A DNA stretch of 64,000 bases. Origin: Hymenobacter convexus (lineage in GTDB: Bacteria > Bacteroidota > Bacteroidia > Cytophagales > Hymenobacteraceae). Numbering within the stretch: the stretch's first letter is position 1; each line of letters starts with the position of its first letter. The notes below the pieces were generated by a model that was given only the letters and a program-made list of their open reading frames with translations, was not told the DNA's origin and did no database searches. A program made the translations under genes and the position numbers. The stretch spans positions 248,001 to 312,000 of the forward strand of contig NZ_JAUQON010000007.1 in assembly GCF_030580955.1 (NCBI RefSeq). Direction: 5' to 3'. Below, one piece after another: positions 41,890 to 50,122 of the stretch.

Positions 41890-41978
41890 GTCATGCTGAG
41901 CGCAGCCCAAGCATCTCTACCGAGGAAGTAAACAATTACTCTTCGCGGCAGAGATGCTTCGGCTGCGCTCAGCATGAC
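41890..41978. repeat. Inverted-repeat element copy 10
   Basis: Arms 41890-41922 and 41946-41978 (33 bases, two mismatches) start GTCATGCTGAGCGCAGCC; the left arm has CCCAAG where others have CCGAAG. The loop is GGAAGTAAACAATTACTCTT. Confidence 0.95.
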
Positions 41979-42072
41979 ATTTTGTTTATCGGCGTTACTT
42001 ACTCCATCGCCTTGAAACTGGCACAATTTTGTAGAATAGAATTCCCAACTGGAACCTTTTTCTGCAAACGTG

Positions 42073-43137
42073 ATGCACAAGCTTTACACTTCCGCCCTCA
42101 CCCTTTTCGCGGCGCTGCTACTGAGCGCCTGTGTCTCTTCAGTCCACATTCGGGCGCTGGCGCCAGCGGCGGTGCCCATGCCGGCCAACCTGCAAAGCGT
42201 GGCCACGGCTAACCGCATTATTCCGGAATCGCGCCGCGATAAATTCTTCGACATGATGGAAGGCGCCTTCACCGGCGAAGGTGTGGGCGTGGACCGCGCC
42301 GGAGCCGACGAGTGCGTGAACGTGGTGGGCCAGGCCCTGGCCAACAACAGTTACCGATTTAAGGTGACGCAGGCGCAGCTGCAGTTGCTGGGCCGCAGCC
42401 GGGAGTTTTTCCTGCCACCGCTGGCCCCGCGCTACGTGCAGGACTTGTGCCGCCGCACCCAGGTGGATGGCCTCGTGGTGCTCGAAGCCTTCGACTCCGA
42501 CATGCTGCTGAGCCACACCAACGGCTTCCGCACCTACAAAGACAAGGAGGGCAAGGAATACAAAGTGCCCACCGTGAGCGTAGAAATGGTGATGAAAGTC
42601 GTGAGTGGCTTCCGCACGTATGGCGCGGCCCAAGGCTTCGTGCTTGACCAGGCCCGCCAGGAAGACCAACTGGTGTTCCGGGGGGAGGGCGACTCCTACC
42701 GCGACGCCCTGCGCCGGCTGCCCCCGCCCGAGGAGTGCATCCGCCGGGTGGCCCAGCGGGCCGGCGACGGCTATGCGCGACGCATTGCGCCATCCTACAT
42801 CGACCTGCACCGCGACTACTTCGCGCAGGCCAAAAAAGATGTCCGCATGAAAGAAGCCGCTCAGCGCGCCGAAGCCGGTGACTGGGCGGGCGCCGCCACC
42901 CTCTGGCAACAGTCGGCCCGCCACCTCAATCCCAAGATTGCCGGCCGGGCCTTTTACAACCTGGCCGTGGCTAGCGAGGTGCGCGGCGACCTACCGGGTG
43001 CCATCGACTGGGCCAAGAAGGCGGCTTTCACCTGCAACAACGCACAGGCCCGCCAATACCTGCGCGTGCTGAACGACCGGATGCAGGCGCAGGCGCTGGT
43101 GCAGGAACAACTGAAGAGCGTGCCAATGGTGAACTAG
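42073..43137 (+). CDS. DUF6340-like lipoprotein
   Basis: A 354-residue lipoprotein: the signal LTLFAALLLSACVSS has a clear lipobox (LSAC). Residues ~45-230 contain a conserved-looking body (VDGLVVLEAFDSDMLLSHTN, VSVEMVMKVVSGFRTY) that I associate with the Bacteroidota DUF6340 family. Residues ~255-340 are helical and TPR-like (AAQRAEAGDWAGAATLWQQS; RAFYNLAVASEVRGDLPGAI). Probably anchored in the outer membrane; role unknown. The GTG three bases upstream is a less likely start. Confidence 0.7.
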   Translation: MHKLYTSALTLFAALLLSACVSSVHIRALAPAAVPMPANLQSVATANRIIPESRRDKFFDMMEGAFTGEGVGVDRAGADECVNVVGQALANNSYRFKVTQAQLQLLGRSREFFLPPLAPRYVQDLCRRTQVDGLVVLEAFDSDMLLSHTNGFRTYKDKEGKEYKVPTVSVEMVMKVVSGFRTYGAAQGFVLDQARQEDQLVFRGEGDSYRDALRRLPPPEECIRRVAQRAGDGYARRIAPSYIDLHRDYFAQAKKDVRMKEAAQRAEAGDWAGAATLWQQSARHLNPKIAGRAFYNLAVASEVRGDLPGAIDWAKKAAFTCNNAQARQYLRVLNDRMQAQALVQEQLKSVPMVN

Positions 43138-43187
43138 CTCAGCCGGTTTTTCTTCGTAACCAGTTGGCTTTTCGGCCGATTTAGCCC

Positions 43188-43240
43188 TACCTTTGCGGCC
43201 CGTTTGCCTCCAACGTCGGAAGCAAACGGGCCATTTTTTT
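43188..43240 (+). promoter_or_regulatory. rplY promoter and leader hairpin with T run
   Basis: A perfect -7 element TACCTTTG (43188-43195) predicts a start near 43200. GGCCCGTTTGC (43197-43207) and GCAAACGGGCC (43222-43232) form an 11-bp perfect stem followed by ATTTTTTT, an intrinsic-terminator structure 20 bases before the rplY start. Confidence 0.7.
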
Positions 43241-43260
43241 ATCTTCAAAAGACCACTTTT

Positions 43261-43833
43261 ATGAAAAGCCTCGAGATTGTAGGGTTTAAAAGAGCGAATC
43301 TCGGTAAAACGGACGCCAAGGCATTGCGCCTCGACGCTCAAGTACCGTGCGTATTGTATGGCGGCAAGGACACCGTGCACTTCTCCGTGCCCGCCATCCT
43401 GTTCCGCGAGTTGTTGTACACGCCGGAGGCGCACATTGTGGACCTGAACGTGGAAGGCACGCTGTACAAGGCCATTGTGCAGGACGCGCAGTTCCACCCC
43501 GTAAACGAAATGCTCCTCCACGTTGACTTCCTCGAACTGGAAGCCGGCAAAGAGGTGAAAATGGACATCCCCGTGAAGTACATCGGCGTTTCGCCGGGCG
43601 TGCTGGCCGGCGGCAAGCTGGTGAGCAAGCTGCGCAAAGTGCGCGTGCGCGCCACGATGGACAACCTCCCCGACTACGTGGAAGTGAACATTGGCGGCAT
43701 GGAGCTCGGCAAATCCATCAAAGTGGGTGCCGTTGAGCCCAAAGGCTACACCATCCTGACCAACGCGGCGGCTCCCATTGCCACCATCACCATCCCGCGC
43801 GCCCTGAAAGGCGAACTGGCCGGCAACAAGTAA
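43261..43833 (+). CDS. rplY: 50S ribosomal protein L25 (Ctc form)
   Basis: A 190-residue L25/TL5/Ctc protein that binds 5S rRNA. The N-terminal L25 domain (EIVGFKRANLGKTDAKALRL, VPCVLYGG) is followed by the beta-rich Ctc extension (LELEAGKEVKMDIPVKYIGV, MELGKSIKVGAVEPKGYTIL). ATG 43261 is the family start. A terminator-like hairpin lies in the leader, and a normal terminator follows inside a 40-bp inverted repeat. pth is downstream, a common rplY-pth order. Confidence 0.96.
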   Translation: MKSLEIVGFKRANLGKTDAKALRLDAQVPCVLYGGKDTVHFSVPAILFRELLYTPEAHIVDLNVEGTLYKAIVQDAQFHPVNEMLLHVDFLELEAGKEVKMDIPVKYIGVSPGVLAGGKLVSKLRKVRVRATMDNLPDYVEVNIGGMELGKSIKVGAVEPKGYTILTNAAAPIATITIPRALKGELAGNK

Positions 43834-43837
43834 TTCT

Positions 43838-44043
43838 GAACCGCAGATTTAACGGATTTAACGGATTGCACAGATTCTTGTATCCATTGATTTGCGCTTC
43901 AATCAAAAAGCCGCTCCAATTTTGGGGCGGCTTTTTATTTGGGTGCGAAAGCCTCGCGCACTTTGCTACACCAAGTAGCAGCCGTTTCCGAGCAGTGACG
44001 CCGGAATCTGTGCAATCCGTTTAATCCATTTAATCTGCGGTTC
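43838..44043. repeat. 40-bp inverted repeat enclosing the rplY terminator
   Basis: Arms 43838-43877 (GAACCGCAGATTTAACGGAT...) and 44004-44043 are complementary over 40 bases with few mismatches. The right arm ends two bases before the pth start codon. The arms contain short internal repeats of TTTAACGGAT. Confidence 0.93.
43905..43936 (+). terminator. rplY terminator
   Basis: AAAAAGCCGCTCCAA pairs with TTGGGGCGGCTTTTT (one mismatch), placed in the loop of the 40-bp inverted repeat. Confidence 0.88.
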
Positions 44044-44045
44044 AG

Positions 44046-44612
44046 ATGAAATTTCTGGTTCTTTGCTTGGGCAACATTGGCCCCGAATACGCCGACACGC
44101 GCCACAACATCGGCTTCATGGTGGCCGATTACCTGGCCGCGAAATTCGACGCGCCGCGCTTCGAAATCGGCCGCCACGCCTTCACCACCGAGTTTAAGCA
44201 CAAAGGCCACACCTACGTGCTGGTGAAACCCACCACCTACATGAACCTGAGCGGTAAAGCCGCGGCGCACTGGCTGTCCACCCTGAAAATACCCACCGAA
44301 AACATGGTGGTGGTGACGGACGACCTCGCCCTCCCCTTTGGCAAGTTGCGGCTGAAAGGCCAGGGCTCCGCCGGCGGCCACAACGGCCTGAAGGACATTC
44401 AGGCCACGCTGGGCACCGATGTATACGCCCGCCTGCGCTTCGGTGTGGATGCTAATTTCCCAAAAGGCCGACAGGTGGATTATGTATTGAATCCGTTTTC
44501 GGCCGACGAATTAATTGAATTGCCGACGCGCATTGAGAAAGCGGGTGATGCCGTGTTGGCGTTTGGCGCAATGGGTTTGGAACGGGCGATGAACATTGTG
44601 AATGTGAAGTAG
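44046..44612 (+). CDS. pth: Peptidyl-tRNA hydrolase
   Basis: Releases tRNA from prematurely dropped peptidyl-tRNA. The 188-residue protein has CLGNIGPEYADTRHNIGFMV (catalytic Asn and His; the usual Pro after Asn is Ile), VKPTTYMNLSGKAA, DDLALPFGKLRLKGQGSAGG and HNGLKDI. Length is normal. It follows rplY, from which it is separated by an inverted repeat that reaches almost to its ATG, leaving no room for a Shine-Dalgarno site outside the repeat. Confidence 0.97.
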   Translation: MKFLVLCLGNIGPEYADTRHNIGFMVADYLAAKFDAPRFEIGRHAFTTEFKHKGHTYVLVKPTTYMNLSGKAAAHWLSTLKIPTENMVVVTDDLALPFGKLRLKGQGSAGGHNGLKDIQATLGTDVYARLRFGVDANFPKGRQVDYVLNPFSADELIELPTRIEKAGDAVLAFGAMGLERAMNIVNVK

Positions 44613-44615
44613 CAT

Positions 44616-44794
44616 CTGTCATTGCGAGCGCAGCACGGCAATCCGTCCTCTCTTAGCGACTAGCCAAATAATGTGACAACGCCAATTAAAAAGCCCCGGC
44701 ACTGCGCTGTGCCGGGGCTTTCTGGTAAAAAGAAGTTCGTGGTTTTGACATGAGGATTGCCGCGTTACGCTACGCTCCACTCGCAATGACAGAC
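44616..44794. repeat. Composite inverted-repeat element A with internal terminator
   Basis: Outer arms TCTGTCATTGCGAG (44616-44629) and CTCGCAATGACAGA (44781-44794) are perfect; further inside, GGCAATCC pairs with GGATTGCC. The interior holds AATAATGTGACAA, a perfect terminator hairpin and GTGGTTTTGA, all shared with the element at 56.6 kb. Confidence 0.93.
44689..44724. terminator. Terminator inside composite element A (pth / metG)
   Basis: AAAGCCCCGGCAC pairs perfectly with GTGCCGGGGCTTT around TGCGCT, between two convergent genes. Confidence 0.92.
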
Positions 44795-44809
44795 GACGAC
44801 CGACACTAA

Positions 44810-46852
44810 TTACGCCACGCCGCTACCGTTGCGCACCGGCGCGCTGGGCTGCATCAGTGCCAGCGTGCCATCGGCATTTTCGGCCATGAGTAACATACCC
44901 TGGCTTTGAATTCCTTTGATTTCGCGCGGTGCCAAATTCAGCAAAACCTGCACTTGCTGGCCGATGAGGGCCTCGGGAATAAAATATTCGGCAATGCCGC
45001 TTACAATGGTGCGCTGCTCTAGCCCTAAATCGACGGTGAGTTTGAGCAGCTTTTTGGTTTTGGCCACTTTTTCGGCGGCAACGACGGTGCCAATGCGCAA
45101 ATCCATCCGGCCGAAATCATCGAATGAAACGTCGGGTTTTGTGGGCGTGACGGGCGTGTTGGCTAGTTGATTTTCCTTTTTGGTATCGAGCAGTTTTTGC
45201 ACTTGCGTTTCAACCACCGCGTCTTCGATTTTGGCGAATAGCAGCGCGGCTTCGCGCAGCTCGTGGCCGGCAGGCAGGGCATCGCGGCGGCCGGCGCTGA
45301 CCCAGTTGCCCAATTCCAGGTTAAGCATATCGGCCAGTTTTTGGGCCGATTCGGGCAGGAAAGGCTCCAGCAACGGCGCCAGGGCGGCGGCAATTTGCAG
45401 GGCCACATGCAACACCGTGCCGGTACGCGCGGCATCGGTTTTAATGAGGTGCCAGGGCTGCGTTTCGGCCAAATATTTATTTCCCAAACGCGCCAGATTC
45501 AACACTTCGGCCAACGCGTCGCGGAAACGATAATTTTCAATCAACTCCCCAATTTTGGCAGGAAATTCGGCCAGCTGCGCAAAGGCATCTTCATCAATTG
45601 GCGCTAACTCACCTAATTCCGGCACTTTGCCTTCAAAGAATTTGTGCGTGAGCACCGTGGCGCGGTTTACGAAATTGCCGAGCGTAGCTACTAATTCGTT
45701 GTTATTCCGGGCCTGAAAATCCTTCCAGGTGAAGTCGTTGTCCTTGGTTTCGGGGGCGTTGGCGCACAGCACGTAGCGGAGCACATCGGCCTGGCCGGGG
45801 AAATCGGCTAAATATTCGTGCAGCCACACGGCCCAGTTGCGCGAAGTGCTGATTTTATCGCCTTCCAGATTTAGAAATTCATTGGCTGGCACGTTGTCCG
45901 GCAGCACGTAGTCGCCGTGCGCTTTCAGCATTACCGGGAAAATAATGCAGTGGAAAACGATGTTGTCTTTGCCAATAAAATGCACCAGTTTGGAATCCTT
46001 GTCTTTCCAATAAGTTTCCCACTCGTTGGGAAAAGCTTCTTTGGTGGCCGAGATGTAGCCAATGGGTGCATCGAACCACACATACAACACTTTACCCTCG
46101 GCGCCGGGCACCGGCACGGGCACACCCCAGTCGAGGTCGCGCGTCACGGCGCGGGGGTGCAGGCCCTGGTCAATCCAGGATTTGCACTGGCCGTACACGT
46201 TGGTTTTCCAGTCGTTTTTGTGGCCTTCCACTATCCATTCGCGCAGCCAGGGTTCGTATTGGTCGAGGGGCAGAAACCAGTGCTTGGTATCGCGCAAAAT
46301 GGGCTGCGCGCCGCTGAGCATGCTGCGTGGATTAATTAATTCCGTTGGGCTGAGCGAAGTGCCGCAGCGCTCGCACTGGTCGCCGTAGGCATTTTCGTTG
46401 CCACAATTTGGGCAGGTGCCCACGATGTAGCGGTCGGCCAGAAATTGCTGCGCCTTTTCATCGAAGTATTGCTGGGTGGTTTGCTCGATGAATTTCCCTT
46501 CATTATTGAGCTTAGTGAAAAACCCACTCGAAACTTCGGCGTGCGTGGCCGACGACGTGCGCGAATACACATCGAACGACACGTTAAAATCTTTAAACGA
46601 GTCCCGAATCAGGGCGTGGTATTTATCAACCACCTGCTGCGGCGTCACGCCTTCTTTTTGGGCGCGAATGGTGATGGGAACGCCGTGCTCATCGGAACCG
46701 CAGATGAATTTAACGTCGCGTCCCGCCGACCGCAAATACCGCACATAGATGTCGGCCGGCAAATAAACGCCTGCCAAATGGCCAATATGCACCGGCCCAT
46801 TGGCGTAAGGCAATGCAGCGGTGACGGTATAACGTTTGGGAAGTGAAGACAT
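44810..46852 (-). CDS. metG: Methionine-tRNA ligase
   Basis: Charges tRNA-Met. The 680-residue long form has the HIGH motif in ALPYANGPVHIGHLAGVYLP, a zinc knuckle (TCPNCGNENAYGDQCERCG), the KMSKS-like EGDKISTSRNWAVW, and a C-terminal tRNA-binding EMAP-type domain (DFGRMDLRIGTVVAAEKVAK). ATG 46852 was taken as start. Codon use is less GC-biased than in its neighbours (more AAA, ATT and TTA), perhaps reflecting a different history or expression level. Confidence 0.97.
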   Translation of the reverse strand: MSSLPKRYTVTAALPYANGPVHIGHLAGVYLPADIYVRYLRSAGRDVKFICGSDEHGVPITIRAQKEGVTPQQVVDKYHALIRDSFKDFNVSFDVYSRTSSATHAEVSSGFFTKLNNEGKFIEQTTQQYFDEKAQQFLADRYIVGTCPNCGNENAYGDQCERCGTSLSPTELINPRSMLSGAQPILRDTKHWFLPLDQYEPWLREWIVEGHKNDWKTNVYGQCKSWIDQGLHPRAVTRDLDWGVPVPVPGAEGKVLYVWFDAPIGYISATKEAFPNEWETYWKDKDSKLVHFIGKDNIVFHCIIFPVMLKAHGDYVLPDNVPANEFLNLEGDKISTSRNWAVWLHEYLADFPGQADVLRYVLCANAPETKDNDFTWKDFQARNNNELVATLGNFVNRATVLTHKFFEGKVPELGELAPIDEDAFAQLAEFPAKIGELIENYRFRDALAEVLNLARLGNKYLAETQPWHLIKTDAARTGTVLHVALQIAAALAPLLEPFLPESAQKLADMLNLELGNWVSAGRRDALPAGHELREAALLFAKIEDAVVETQVQKLLDTKKENQLANTPVTPTKPDVSFDDFGRMDLRIGTVVAAEKVAKTKKLLKLTVDLGLEQRTIVSGIAEYFIPEALIGQQVQVLLNLAPREIKGIQSQGMLLMAENADGTLALMQPSAPVRNGSGVA

Positions 46853-47086
46853 AAAAAACAAAAAAAGAGAACGGCGGACTAAACGTTTTATTTAAAAAAA
46901 CAGACAGCGCGGCCGTACTAAACAAAAGAACAATACAAAAAAGGTTGGAATTAAATCAACCTAAAAACAGGCGAAACCGTTTGACAACTAATTCATTTTA
47001 TATTTGACCGCGCCTGTTTAAGGTCGGTGTACAAATACGCATTTCTACCCTCTTCTTTTTCACCTTCATCAATCATTTTTTTTCAC
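46853..47086. other. AT-rich divergent promoter region, metG / histone-like gene
   Basis: This 234-base gap is markedly AT-rich. It contains the histone-like gene's promoter at 46980-47006 and a short hairpin AGGTTG/CAACCT near 46943-46962. I found no riboswitch pattern for metG. Confidence 0.5.
46980..47006 (+). promoter_or_regulatory. Promoter of histone-like gene, TTTG and TATATTTG
   Basis: TTTG (46980-46983) precedes a perfect TATATTTG (46999-47006) by 15 bases, slightly shorter than the usual spacing; the transcript would have a leader of about 75 bases. Confidence 0.65.
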
Positions 47087-47812
47087 ATGAAAAAACCTGC
47101 TTCTCCGACAAAACCGGAAAAACGCGCCAAGCGCACGCCCGAAGAAAAAGCGGCTCGCAAATCGGCTAAAAACGCCGGTCGTGCCACTGCCGCTCTGAAC
47201 GATGACCAGGCCAACACCAAGGCCAGCCAGAAAAAATCGTTGAAAACGGCGGCCAAGCAATTGCAGAAAGAGTTGAACAACCGCATGAGTGAAGTGGTGG
47301 CTCGCATTCGCAAAGAAACGAAAGCCAAGCTGAAGGAAGTGGTGAAAGAAGCTACGCGCCGCCTCGATGGCGACACGGAGCGCATGTTTGAAGAAGCCCT
47401 GCACACCATTGTGCGGCATTACGATTCCGTTTCGGGCGCAGCCGGTGCTAACAGCGCGGCCGCTACTAGCGCTGCTCCCTCGGGCCGCGGCCGCAAAAAA
47501 GGCCAGACCCTGAACAAGGACGGCTCACCCCGCAAACCCCGCGCCGCCCGCGCCGATGATGCCGACACCGCCGAGGATACCGCTGCGCCAGCCGCAACAG
47601 CCGGCCGCAAACCGGCCACTGGTGCCAAGCGTGGCCCCAAGCCCGCTGCTGCGGCCGCCGCGCCTACCCGTCGCGGCCCCAAGCCCGGCACGCCCGCTAC
47701 CGGTGCCCGCCGCGGCCCCAAGCCCCGCGTGGCCACTCCGGCCGCCGAGCCCGAAGCCACCGGGCTGCTGAACTCGGCCGACAGCCCGAGTACTGGCGAG
47801 GTAAGCGCATAG
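47087..47812 (+). CDS. Histone H1-like / AT-hook DNA-binding protein
   Basis: A 241-residue very basic, Ala/Lys/Pro-rich protein. Residues 1-50 are Lys/Arg-rich; ~50-115 form a long charged helix (AAKQLQKELNNRMSEVVARI); the C-terminal half has GRGRKKG and three RGPKP repeats (AKRGPKPA, TRRGPKPG, ARRGPKPR), close to the AT-hook core. This is the architecture of bacterial nucleoid proteins that bind the minor groove of AT-rich DNA. The C-terminus becomes acidic. Start at 47087 avoids a hydrophobic 20-residue extension. Nucleoid compaction or regulation is inferred. Confidence 0.75.
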   Translation: MKKPASPTKPEKRAKRTPEEKAARKSAKNAGRATAALNDDQANTKASQKKSLKTAAKQLQKELNNRMSEVVARIRKETKAKLKEVVKEATRRLDGDTERMFEEALHTIVRHYDSVSGAAGANSAAATSAAPSGRGRKKGQTLNKDGSPRKPRAARADDADTAEDTAAPAATAGRKPATGAKRGPKPAAAAAAPTRRGPKPGTPATGARRGPKPRVATPAAEPEATGLLNSADSPSTGEVSA

Positions 47813-47833
47813 ATTTCGGTTGCAATGCCAGTC

Positions 47834-47871
47834 AAAAAAAGCCCGTTCCGAGACTCGGAACGGGCTTTTTT
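47834..47871. terminator. Bidirectional terminator of histone-like gene
   Basis: AAAAAAAGCCCGTTCCGAG pairs with CTCGGAACGGGCTTTTTT, only ACT at the tip. Confidence 0.95.
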
Positions 47872-47903
47872 ATTGTTGAAACTGCTTAGATGCCTGTGAG
47901 CCC

Positions 47904-47931
47904 ATCGTATTGAGCGCAGCCGAGACATGGC
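47904..47931. repeat. Solitary decayed half of the GTCAT repeat family
   Basis: The string TGAGCGCAGCCGAGACAT at 47911-47928 matches the arm of copy 9, with CGTAT in place of CGTCATG before it and no partner arm nearby. Confidence 0.75.
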
Positions 47932-47962
47932 ATTCCGGAAAGGACATTTAAGAAAGTCTTTC

Positions 47963-48316
47963 CTAGGGCCGGCGGGTGGTATCGACGGGCGGGTCGTAGT
48001 TGAGGCGCTGAATGCGGGTTTCGGGCGTGGTGTTGTTGGGGTCGTTGGTGTTCACATTTTCAATGCGCTTCTGGCTGTTGATGCCAGCGGCCTGCTCGCC
48101 CAGGCGCACGCGGTTGGGGGTGGCGTCGGGCAGTTCGCGGCCACCCACGGTACCCGTGCCATTGCTGTTATAGATGGCCCGGCGGTCGGCATCGGAATTG
48201 ACGGAAGTGGGCACGGCCGTTTCGGCGGTCTGTTCGGTGGCCGTGCAGGCCGGGAGGGCCAGCGCCAGGCTCAGGGCCAGCCACGGACGGGCCAGGGTAA
48301 TCGGAAAGTGCATCAT
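47963..48316 (-). CDS. Small lipoprotein of unknown function
   Basis: A 117-residue lipoprotein with signal WLALSLALALPACTAT (lipobox LPAC). The mature ~90 residues are polar and Asn/Thr/Arg-rich with no predicted fold I can name (GGRELPDATPNRVRLGEQAA). Probably anchored in the outer membrane. Convergent with the histone-like gene and downstream of the DUF3050 gene by 76 bases. Confidence 0.7.
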   Translation of the reverse strand: MMHFPITLARPWLALSLALALPACTATEQTAETAVPTSVNSDADRRAIYNSNGTGTVGGRELPDATPNRVRLGEQAAGINSQKRIENVNTNDPNNTTPETRIQRLNYDPPVDTTRRP

Positions 48317-48392
48317 GTGGAGGCGCCGGAAAAGTCAGCCGGAACAGGCTGCTTGCTTCAAACGCGGCGCGAGCCCTTGTGGTTGGCTGAAT

Positions 48393-49184
48393 TTAAGCCA
48401 ATGCCGCGCTTGGCTGGCCGAGCTTCACGCCATCCCAGAGCGCCATGCGGGCTTCGAGGCAACGGACGGACACCTGCTGCGCCTCCAGCCAGCGTTCGGG
48501 GGCATCAGCGCACAGCTCGCGCACCATCTGGTGAGCCAGCGGGGCGTGTACGTCCTCATCGAGCTCGATGTGGCGATTGAGGTAGTAAAGGAAAGTATCG
48601 AGCTGGCCGGGGAAGCGGGTATTCAGGTCGCTCACCAGCCGGCGAAACATGTCCGGAATCAGGTCTTCGCGGCCGAAAGTGAAGGCTGCGGCGGTGACGT
48701 GCGGCTTATTGGCGGCGATGACGTCGAAAGTGGTGAGCACAAAGGCGCGCACCGAATCGGGGGCGTTGGCGATTTCCAGGGCCCGCTCCACGGTGCGGCC
48801 CTCAGCCACGGCCGCCACCAGCCGGCGGATGGGCGCCGTGTCGGCTCCGCACTCCTCCATGGCGCGCACATACAACTCAAAATGGCTGATGGGCTGGCCT
48901 TGCAGGTCCACATCCGATTCTTCTTCCAGCACGATTTCGTTGATGAGGCGGCGCATGGCCGGCCGGGCGCTGGGTATCCAAGGCACCTGCACGCAGGTTA
49001 AATCCCGCTGCAGGGCTTTGAGCAAGGACATAAAATCCCACACGGCATACACGTGGTGCTCCATGAATAGGCGCAAATCGGCCAGGGTCTGAATGCTGTG
49101 ATAGAGGTTATTGTTGAGCAACAGCCGGCGAGTGGAAGCCACTTCTTGCTGCAAAAATTCGATTGGGTCCGAAGTAGCTTCCAT
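48393..49184 (-). CDS. DUF3050 protein (heme-oxygenase-like fold)
   Basis: A 263-residue soluble, all-helical protein. The segments LRLFMEHHVYAVWDFMSLLK, NEIVLEEESDVDLQG, SHFELYVRAMEECGAD and RHIELDEDVHAPLAHQMV match DUF3050. Glu and His residues in these helices (EHHVYAVWD, EIVLEEESD, ELDEDVH) resemble the di-iron ligands of heme-oxygenase-like oxidases, so an oxygen-using enzyme is possible. Substrate unknown. No close partner gene. Confidence 0.8.
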   Translation of the reverse strand: MEATSDPIEFLQQEVASTRRLLLNNNLYHSIQTLADLRLFMEHHVYAVWDFMSLLKALQRDLTCVQVPWIPSARPAMRRLINEIVLEEESDVDLQGQPISHFELYVRAMEECGADTAPIRRLVAAVAEGRTVERALEIANAPDSVRAFVLTTFDVIAANKPHVTAAAFTFGREDLIPDMFRRLVSDLNTRFPGQLDTFLYYLNRHIELDEDVHAPLAHQMVRELCADAPERWLEAQQVSVRCLEARMALWDGVKLGQPSAALA

Positions 49185-49275
49185 AGAGAAAAGATGTAAA
49201 TTATAAATATTTAAAGAAATGCATTCCTGGTCAGCGCACCTGTTTCAGAGCAACTGCTTTTGTATGTCAACGAAA

Positions 49276-49306
49276 TAGCCCCTGTGATTGGTTTTCACAG
49301 GGGCTA
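49276..49306 (-). terminator. Hairpin downstream of msrB
   Basis: TAGCCCCTGTG and CACAGGGGCTA form a perfect 11-bp stem; the T run on the minus strand is short (TATTT), so termination may be weak. Confidence 0.6.
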
Positions 49307-49342
49307 CCATTTGTGAATTTTCACAGAATAATACAGTACACT

Positions 49343-49894
49343 CTACTTTTTCTTCTCAAACACCAGCGCGTTGCCGTCCATGCAATAGCGCTGGCCGGTG
49401 GGCTTGGGGCCGTCGTTGAAGACGTGGCCGAGGTGGCCGCCGCATTTGGCGCATACTATTTCGTCGCGGCTCATGCCGAAGCTGTTGTCGGAAGCCACTT
49501 TCACGCTGTTGTCAGTGGCCGGGGCGTAGAAGCTGGGCCAGCCGGTGCCCGATTCAAACTTGGTGTCGGAGGTGAAAAGCAGGTTGTGGTCGGCGGCGCA
49601 GTAGTAGGTGCCGGCGGCGTGGTTGTCGTGGTATTTGCCGGTGAAGGCGCGCTCAGTGCCCTGCTCACGCAGGATGTAATACTGGTCGGGCGTGAGCAGT
49701 TTCTTCCATTCAGCCTCGGTGTGGCGCACCGGGAATTCGTCGGGCTTGCCGGTCACGGGCTTGGGCTGAAAGTAGGTTTTACCGGACGTGGTGCGGGCGG
49801 CCGGCGCAGTGTTGGCGGCCACGTCGCGCTTCTGCGAGCAGGCCGAATTGAGCGAGAACACCGAAACGAGTAAGAACAGCAGGGAAAAACGCAT
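49343..49894 (-). CDS. msrB: Peptide-methionine (R)-S-oxide reductase, lipoprotein form
   Basis: Reduces the R form of methionine sulfoxide. The 183-residue protein has a lipoprotein-like signal (LFLLVSVFSLNSACSQ) so should act in the periplasm. MsrB motifs: RHTEAEWKKLLTPDQYYILR, FESGTGWPSFYAP, VCAKCGGHLGHVFNDGP and the catalytic Cys in GQRYCMDGNAL. The second zinc pair CAKC is intact but the first reads CAAD, so the fourth zinc ligand is Asp or absent. Resolving Cys position is Thr (SGTGW). Confidence 0.94.
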   Translation of the reverse strand: MRFSLLFLLVSVFSLNSACSQKRDVAANTAPAARTTSGKTYFQPKPVTGKPDEFPVRHTEAEWKKLLTPDQYYILREQGTERAFTGKYHDNHAAGTYYCAADHNLLFTSDTKFESGTGWPSFYAPATDNSVKVASDNSFGMSRDEIVCAKCGGHLGHVFNDGPKPTGQRYCMDGNALVFEKKK

Positions 49895-50094
49895 GGCGAA
49901 GATGGGGTTGAATGACGGTTGACCAACATACGGCGGCGGTACCCGGTTTGGTCGGCTGGGTAGACGAAAGAAGGCCGGGAACCTTACACCCCAGCTAATC
50001 GATTTAGGGCGACGAGCTTGGCTGCGCGGCGGGGTGCGGCAGCCGGGCTCGTGTTAATAGTTGAGTACCACAAGGCTTTGCGCTATTTTATCCG

Positions 50095-50102
50095 TACCTT
50101 TG
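50095..50102 (+). promoter_or_regulatory. typA promoter -7 element TACCTTTG
   Basis: A perfect TAnnTTTG 20 bases before the typA start; the leader would be about 15 bases. Confidence 0.75.
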
Positions 50103-50122
50103 CACCCGCAAAACCAACCCAT

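Noticed and set aside
46853..47086. S-adenosylmethionine riboswitch or T-box before metG
   Set aside because: The AT-rich gap shows no conserved core of either element, only one short hairpin.
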